Positions 61,701 through 64,000 of a DNA stretch of 64,000 nt are shown in pieces. Numbering within the stretch: position 1 is the first letter of the stretch; every line of letters starts with the position of its first letter. This DNA comes from Semisulcospira habei (Eukaryota; Mollusca; Gastropoda; Semisulcospiridae), in the NCBI GenBank assembly GCA_036245525.1, contig BTPG01000004.1:50543323-50607322 (forward strand). The letters are read 5' to 3'. Below the pieces are notes generated by a model. It saw only the letters and a program-made list of their open reading frames with translations, did not search any database and was not told the origin of the DNA. A program made the position numbers and the translations under genes.

Positions 61701-64000
61701 GGAGGCCAAAAACTGGAAACAGTTAAGAAATTCAAATACTTAGGAGCCATTGTGACAGATGAGGGATCAAAACCAGAAATACTGTCCAGGATTGCGCAGA
61801 CAACAACAGCACTGACAAGATTGAAGACCATATGGAAGGACAGAAACATCACACTCTGCTCCAAGATCAGACTGATGTGCTCCTTAGTCATCTCAGTGCT
61901 CTTGTATGCCTGCGAGTCATGGACCCTCACAGCAGACCTTCTCCGTCTACGGTCCATCCATCTGGAACACTCTCCCACTCTCTCTCCGTCAGAAACACTC
62001 TCTCTCCTCCTTCCAGTCCGCCCTCAAAACTCACCTCTTTCAACAGTTTTAGCACTATATCACCGCACTCCCCACCCCAAGCTGACCGTCGTAATGTATT
62101 TCACTGTTTGTGGTACATGAGTCATTGTCTAAAGCGTGCGCATGCGTGCGCGAGTTGTGAGTGTGCGCTTAGAGTTATAATTATTATAAGATAAGCGCAT
62201 TATAAATACCGTAATTATTATTATTATTATACAAGCCACTGAAATGAGATGTTTTTGAAGGCTGCTTGGCATCTCATACAGAGATCACATCACAAACGAG
62301 GAAGTGGGAAGCAGAATCAGGCAAGCCATCGGGCCCTATGAAGACTTATTAACCATTGTGAGAAAACGCAAACTGAAGTGGTATGGGCATGTCACACGTT
62401 CAGCAGGGCTTGCCAAAACAATCCTGCAAGGCACTGTGCAAGGAGGACGAAGGAGAGGAAGACAGAGGAAAAGATGGGAGGACAATATCTCAGAGTGGAC
62501 AGGACTGAAGCTGGGCGATACGCTGAGAATGGCAGAGAACAGAGAGGAATGGAGGGAGCTGGTTGTTAAGTCATCAGTGGTGCCCCAACGGTCGGCAAGA
62601 CTACGGGATATAGATAGATAGATAGATGACTCTGCTAGCCAGGCGGAGATAGTCCGGGAAGAATGTCGCGCCAACAGCAGGAAGAGGCGGGGACGTCCCC
62701 TCCTGAGGGGCTTGACCAGCGGAGGCAGATCTACAGTGCCCTGAATGGTTCCTGCTGGGATTATAGGAGTAGTGCCAACGAGGCATGGCCGTAGTGTGGA
62801 GGAGGCGACGGTCAAGGGGAGCTGGCCTCGACGCGGCGCCCAAGTCTAGTTCCTAGAACCTGAGATAAGGTGTCTCACCAGTAAGCTCGCCCACTGGGGT
62901 GTGAGCACATGCGTTTCCTGCCCAGGGCTCTGGAGCGGCGGTAGGTGCTGGCGGGGGGAAGGATACAGTACCTCATCGGCCGCGTAGTGTGGTGACTTTA
63001 GCCGCCCGTGCCAGTAGACCTCCCACCGTTGGGGTCAGGGCTCCTCCACCCGTGGGCACCCGTCCGCCCCAATGCGTGGTGCGCCAACATCCATCGCGCT
63101 AGCCACACTCAGCCCCCACCAAGGGGCAGGATGACACCTGCACCGCAACGTAGAGCAAACATGTGAAACCCACCCTGCGTGGCGCCTAAGGCCATGTGAA
63201 CAGCGCGCACTACCGGTCTGCTAAGCTGCAAAGTCGAGCTACAATGGCAAAATGAATTTTTCCTCTAAAATGTATTTTTTCGAAAAATACTTACCGATGA
63301 CATGACTATATGGAAGTGTCTACTACTTACTCAATTTTAGCCTAAGAACCTGTTGTGCTATGACACAACCCGGGAGGCACTCGGGGAACCCCTAGAGGGG
63401 CCGAGAGTTGTCTCCCGTTACTGCCCATCCGGTTCCGAGTCACGAGGTGACCAACCAGTCAGAATTCAGCCGCAACCCCTCAGAAAACGCCAGGGGCCAA
63501 CCTCACCCGGCGGCTCAAAGGCATTATCCGAGGCCTTACCTCGCTATATCCTAGCGAAGGTTTTGACCAAGGGTAGAAGATAATCCAGTCGACGAAACTT
63601 GCGGAGACTGAAACTGGCAATCCTTTCACAAGGCAGCTAATCATAAGACTGGCGTGAGTAGACAGCTCACGTGAGGAGGAAGGGAGGATACCCAGGGTAC
63701 TTGGTAACTGCTTGCCAGAGTTACGTCCCTGGATGTGTAGCAACACACAACAGTTGGAGGCTGAAATCGGTAAGCTAAGTGTACCTTCTTAATAGTAATG
63801 TCATCGGAAATGTTTTTGAGGAAACAAAGAAAGCTGACCTAGTCTGATGACCTTTAATTTGTGCACATCAACTGTGGCTGACTTTTGACGGAGAACGATT
63901 TGGTTGGGATGTGTAAGAGGGCCAGAATGTACTGGTTTTGCATACAGTACCTGCATTCGTCTGACTGGCTGGCACCTCCTTTTTTCTATCTCCTGCCATG
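40484..64000 (-). CDS. COQ6: COQ6, ubiquinone biosynthesis monooxygenase (partial, nine exons)
   Basis: COQ6 is a mitochondrial FAD-dependent monooxygenase that hydroxylates the ring of the ubiquinone precursor and draws electrons from ferredoxin. The exons on the minus strand are 64000-63951 (partial), 59182-58919, 58482-58375, 57202-57140, 51890-51783, 50408-50330, 49251-49128, 47894-47779 and 40740-40484. All have GT-AG junctions and compatible phases, for about 389 codons; the family is usually about 470, so the N-terminal GxGxxG exons are outside. Family motifs visible are [13 protein letters not shown] (the DG motif), [15 protein letters not shown], and [20 protein letters not shown] (the GD flavin motif). 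The C-terminus runs into a small palindromic element. Introns carry two DIRS-like elements, a DNA transposon on the opposite strand, and many MITEs. Confidence 0.92.
40494..40539. repeat. Small palindrome (family F) within COQ6 last exon
   Basis: ACCTTTGGGTGTCGCAAC, then CTACTGACACCCAAAGGGTT and AA. One end is TTAA (40536-40539). It encodes the end of the COQ6 frame. Confidence 0.7.
40871..42337. mobile_element. Concatemer of direct and inverted 375-bp units with 16-bp flanking duplication
   Basis: The units begin at 40871, 41246 and 41621 (exact 375-bp period); the third breaks off at 41695. From 41696 the same unit runs in the opposite direction (partial to 41939, full 41940-42314, then 23 bp). 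Both sides carry CATATACATGATTGTA (40855-40870 and 42338-42353). Units are nearly identical. There is no coding capacity: the repeated 90-codon frame is not like a protein. It lies in the last COQ6 intron. Family unknown; flanking duplication length points to a retrotransposition-like event. Confidence 0.9.
42354..43240. other. Intron DNA of unknown origin
   Basis: A GC-richer block at 42500-43010 stands out from the neighbouring AT-rich DNA and may be an old retroposon. I see no coding frame or terminal repeat for it. Confidence 0.35.
43255..43445. repeat. Family B-like hairpin with long flanks (inverted relative of 11140-11365)
   Basis: Hairpin GAGGCATAAATTCACATGAG and its complement at 43376-43445. 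The flank CAGCTTTTTGTTTCAGA matches the first copy in reverse. Confidence 0.6.
44640..46727 (+). pseudogene. Transposase-like protein of the 22-bp-TIR transposon (decayed)
   Basis: N-terminal basic, Lys/Arg-rich region ([14 protein letters not shown]..., 44700-45270). Then a Cys/His segment ([14 protein letters not shown], 45415), [18 protein letters not shown], and a catalytic-like core with [20 protein letters not shown] and [16 protein letters not shown]. After a break come [11 protein letters not shown] and [18 protein letters not shown], a further Cys cluster ([13 protein letters not shown]) and a Gly/Arg-rich tail. Blocks of this kind (DFAENY...QSAHW...[10 protein letters not shown]...[11 protein letters not shown]) occur in many uncharacterised animal proteins and look like an RNase H-fold transposase. 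Frame changes near 45280, 45550, 45620 and 46070 disrupt it; the last falls where an acidic residue is expected just before QYKSKG. Confidence 0.75.
46728..47395. other. 3' non-coding part of the DNA transposon
   Basis: AT-rich DNA between the stop codon and the right TIR; no other gene seen. Confidence 0.6.
47779..47894 (-). CDS. COQ6: COQ6 exon with [13 protein letters not shown] flavin motif
   Basis: It begins with one base of Gly and reads [20 protein letters not shown], then [18 protein letters not shown]. The donor is GTATGT. The 7-kb intron that follows holds the 3.9-kb DNA transposon and the 375-bp concatemer. Confidence 0.95.
48169..48412. repeat. Family A MITE (copy 9)
   Basis: Starts TTAACTCATTCAGCCCGACC and ends GGTTGAATGAGTTAC (last TTAA decayed). 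The core hairpin is at 48244-48325. Confidence 0.8.
48737..48910. repeat. Two adjoining family E palindromes
   Basis: The first starts TTAACCCTTTGGCTGTTG and folds around TCTTGCAGGAATCATG. The second (48842-48900) is a near-perfect hairpin, CAGTTTTTGTCACGATGATT and its complement, about 10 bp later. Confidence 0.75.
49000..49080. repeat. Imperfect palindrome, family K
   Basis: GGTCTGTGATTTTGGAAC pairs with CTCCAAAATCTCAGACC; relatives lie at 49918-49995 and, as halves, near 20200 and 48600. Confidence 0.5.
49128..49251 (-). CDS. COQ6: COQ6 exon ending in GD motif
   Basis: It encodes [20 protein letters not shown] and [14 protein letters not shown]; the split codon completes with the next exon to give ALIGDAAHR. 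The donor is GTACGT. Confidence 0.92.
49395..49470. repeat. Family H palindrome, one arm
   Basis: Contains GGCTGTGCGCGGGCCCACTG and GTGGGCTTGAAGACGTTTTG, related to 20545-20640 and 51955-52045. Confidence 0.45.
49471..50329. other. COQ6 intron without recognised genes
   Basis: Includes a family K palindrome at 49918-49995 and a C-run near 49890-49918. Nothing coding is supported. Confidence 0.5.
50330..50408 (-). CDS. COQ6: COQ6 exon, variable segment
   Basis: It has 79 nt encoding [20 protein letters not shown] and LQNVVP plus one base, with acceptor CCTTTCAG and donor GTAAGG. This corresponds to the poorly conserved stretch after VNSAFW in COQ6, so the assignment rests mainly on position and phase. 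Confidence 0.85.
50542..50751. repeat. TTAA-bounded family A variant (copy 10)
   Basis: TTAACCCATTACATCCTGAG to TCAGGATGAAAAGGGTTAA. The hairpin at 50632-50700 is perfect around GGCGCCTGAGGCGCC. Closely related to the copy at 10548-10756. Confidence 0.88.
51007..51216. repeat. Family B MITE (copy 4)
   Basis: Starts TTAACCCCCTTCACGGCC. Hairpin AAGAGGCACAGATCCTCATG and complement at 51043-51110. Right end TGCATCCACTAGCAGTGAAG then GGGTAAA, so the final TTAA is decayed. Confidence 0.8.
51223..51512. repeat. Minisatellite, 41-bp unit, about 7 copies
   Basis: The unit is TGACTTTACTGGACACACGG then CACTGTGAGGTCACTGTCCT and A. It starts within 10 bp of the right end of a family B MITE. Confidence 0.93.
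51612..51733. repeat. Short tandem repeat, 40-bp unit, 3 copies
   Basis: Each unit contains CCAAGCTGATCATGCACACT then ACCCTTGAGCTACTA. This is the right arm of a family A hairpin (CCAAGCTAATCTGGCACTAC then CCTTGAA) with small changes. Confidence 0.85.
51783..51890 (-). CDS. COQ6: COQ6 exon
   Basis: It has 36 codons beginning [20 protein letters not shown] and ending [12 protein letters not shown], with donor GTAAGC. The family form is SLVWSTSxEHA...FVDAVNSAF. Confidence 0.93.
51955..52045. repeat. Palindrome, family H
   Basis: GGGCCTATGATGGCTGCAGT... folds on CACAGCTGTGTG. It lies just ahead of the 35-bp array. Confidence 0.55.
52068..52230. repeat. Minisatellite, 35-bp unit, about 5 copies
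   Basis: CAGGCAAGACATAAAGAGTA then ACAATTATTTGTAAA, exactly spaced at 52068, 52103, 52138, 52173 and 52208. Confidence 0.95.
52324..52584. repeat. TTAA-bounded family B MITE (copy 5)
   Basis: TTAACATCTTCACCACC to CACTGGCAGTGAAGGAGTTAA; hairpin AAGAGACATAGATCCTCATA and complement at 52362-52432. Confidence 0.8.
53474..54960 (+). pseudogene. Reverse transcriptase-RNase H of DIRS-like D
   Basis: [11 protein letters not shown] and [10 protein letters not shown] (53570-53850), then [18 protein letters not shown] and [11 protein letters not shown] (54050-54190) with the YLDD motif. RNase H parts: [13 protein letters not shown] (Asp), [13 protein letters not shown] (Glu) and [15 protein letters not shown] (Asp). 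The blocks lie in different frames, with shifts near 53860, 54030 and 54690. Confidence 0.85.
55023..55559 (+). pseudogene. Methyltransferase-like domain of DIRS-like D
   Basis: [20 protein letters not shown] and [20 protein letters not shown] match the domain in B and the edge of A. It is open for 178 codons and overlaps the start of the recombinase frame. Confidence 0.65.
55370..56450 (+). pseudogene. Tyrosine recombinase of DIRS-like D
   Basis: [20 protein letters not shown] opens the N-terminal domain (55370-55507), followed by a stop. The catalytic domain has [26 protein letters not shown] and a Tyr-bearing segment now out of frame after a 1-nt loss near 56352. Probably inactive. Confidence 0.8.
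56565..56670 (+). repeat. Internal complementary region of DIRS-like D
   Basis: AGTCATGTCATTGGTAATGT joined to CGAAAAATACTTACTGATGA; both element ends are represented. Confidence 0.78.
57140..57202 (-). CDS. COQ6: COQ6 short exon
   Basis: A 21-codon exon, [20 protein letters not shown] then P, with acceptor CCTTTCAG and donor GTAAGT. AWQRFLPxGPIALLP is a hallmark of the family. Confidence 0.95.
57262..57428. repeat. Family A MITE, shortened hairpin (copy 11)
   Basis: The centre is reduced to GTGCCAGATTATCCGGCAC; the ends read TAACCCATTTAACCCCATGG and AAAATGGGTTAA. Confidence 0.75.
57956..58047. repeat. Family E palindrome
   Basis: ACCCTTTGGCTGTCAGCAGC folds back to GACAGCCAAAGGGTTAA. Confidence 0.75.
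58147..58351. repeat. TTAA-bounded family A MITE (copy 12)
   Basis: TTAACCCCATGGTCGCATTT to GGGCTAAATGGGTTAA, hairpin at 58228-58308. It ends about 20 bp from the COQ6 donor at 58375. Confidence 0.85.
58375..58482 (-). CDS. COQ6: COQ6 exon with DG motif
   Basis: It encodes [20 protein letters not shown] followed by [20 protein letters not shown] is the second nucleotide-binding motif of class A flavoprotein monooxygenases. The donor is GTAAGT. Confidence 0.95.
58725..58855. repeat. Family L palindrome
   Basis: GTACCATTTACAGGAGTACT...ACCACAAGTACACTT pairs with AAGTGTACTTGTGGT...AGTACTCTCTAAAATGGTA-type sequence. Related to the 47-bp array unit. Confidence 0.65.
58919..59182 (-). CDS. COQ6: COQ6 exon, FAD-monooxygenase core
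   Basis: This exon has 88 codons in phase 0 at both ends, with acceptor TTATTTCAG and donor GTGCGT. It includes [15 protein letters not shown] and ends GSFLNAQLL. The family form is xIVENDVI, and this segment leads into the DG motif of the next exon. Confidence 0.93.
59295..59374. repeat. TTAA-bounded hairpin, family C (copy 2)
   Basis: Nearly identical to 35966-36045: TTAACTCATTTGAGACGTGC to CACGTCTCGAATGAGTTAA. Confidence 0.85.
59440..59530. repeat. Palindrome, family H-like
   Basis: GATGTCAGCCTCAGCTGGCC, centre GCATAGTTGTGCATGGGCC, then the complementary arm. Confidence 0.5.
59531..60350. other. COQ6 intron DNA
   Basis: It holds a partial family A hairpin near 59700-59755 and otherwise nothing I can name. 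Confidence 0.5.
61063..62627 (+). mobile_element. LINE fragment (RT and C-terminus) with GATA tail
   Basis: RT frame from 61065: [57 protein letters not shown] and [17 protein letters not shown] (FADD). It is interrupted after WTLTADL by another LINE tail, then resumes at 62234 ([36 protein letters not shown]). The 3' end is a GATA microsatellite at 62608-62627. ATGAC occurs on both sides (about 61059 and 62627), a possible short target duplication. 5'-truncated; clade not determined. Confidence 0.85.
61934..62233 (+). mobile_element. Truncated CR1/L2-like LINE 3' end
   Basis: About 300 bp encoding a fragment like [20 protein letters not shown] (reading a slightly shifted frame), typical of the C-terminus of CR1/L2-type ORF2. 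The tail is ATAAGCGCATTATAAATACC followed by an ATT microsatellite. Confidence 0.75.
63252..63480. mobile_element. DIRS-like end fragment (D subfamily)
   Basis: The end sequence CGAAAAATACTTACCGATGA is followed by TTTTAGCCTAAGAACCTGTT and GCACTCGGGGAACCCCTAGA, matching the end of element D more closely than the surrounding element E. Confidence 0.7.
63951..64000 (-). CDS. COQ6: COQ6 exon, cut by window edge
   Basis: The visible part encodes [16 protein letters not shown] and then a GTACTG donor. The RRMQ|VWDS junction with the next exon matches the conserved order in COQ6 (RRMQ then VWD). Confidence 0.85.

Larger units (their letters stand above)
60352..63830 (-). mobile_element. DIRS-like relic E with nested LINEs
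   Basis: Inverted repeats at 60352-60560 and 63640-63830, internal complementary region 60605-60710, and recombinase scraps on the minus strand at 60800-61060 and 62628-62830. All pol domains are lost. A second DIRS left end of the D subfamily is embedded at 63252-63480. It lies in the COQ6 intron between exons 63951 and 59182. Confidence 0.82.

Overview
This is metazoan genomic DNA: spliced genes with GT-AG introns, tRNA-derived SINEs, LINEs, DIRS-type retrotransposons and many small palindromic elements. A marine invertebrate (mollusc, or possibly amphioxus) is my guess from the mix of elements; nothing in the window fixes the taxon. No bacterial-style operons, CRISPR arrays or rRNA genes were seen.

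Two host genes are supported, and they converge. On the + strand, five phase-compatible exons (2808-19296) encode the C-terminal part of an alpha-helical repeat (TPR/PPR-like) protein that I cannot name. On the - strand, nine exons (64000 down to 40484) encode most of COQ6, the FAD-dependent ubiquinone-biosynthesis monooxygenase; its N-terminal FAD-binding exons lie beyond the right edge. Exons make up about 3% of the window. Almost everything else is mobile or repetitive DNA in introns and in the 21-kb intergenic gap.

Layout: 1-1960, end of a DIRS-like element (A). 2050-7600, small TTAA-bounded hairpin elements, a 3.3-kb array of about 59 units of 56 bp, then a LINE fragment (7606-8884). 12178-18950, a tandem-hairpin MITE abutting a second MITE, which is split by a gag-protease LTR retrotransposon (12499-18784; 5-bp target duplication AAGAG) carrying a different SINE in each LTR. 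21010-24640, a 75-79-bp array split by a LINE, itself split by a SINE with an 11-bp target duplication. 25885-35095, a four-level nest: LINE, then LTR-like element, then DIRS-like element B, then SINE. 37365-39602, a deleted DIRS-like element (C) that keeps its tyrosine recombinase. 40855-42353, direct and inverted 375-bp units flanked by a 16-bp duplication. 43475-47417, a DNA transposon with 22-bp terminal inverted repeats and a decayed transposase-like gene. 52665-56932, DIRS-like element D. 60352-63830, DIRS relic E containing a LINE that contains another LINE tail.

The most striking overall pattern is a set of at least seven short, near-perfect palindromes, nearly all bounded by TTAA and sharing the end motif TTAAC(C/T)C. 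Every tandem array found here is either built from an arm of one of these hairpins or begins right beside one. One such palindrome also supplies the last 17 codons and the stop of the COQ6 reading frame.
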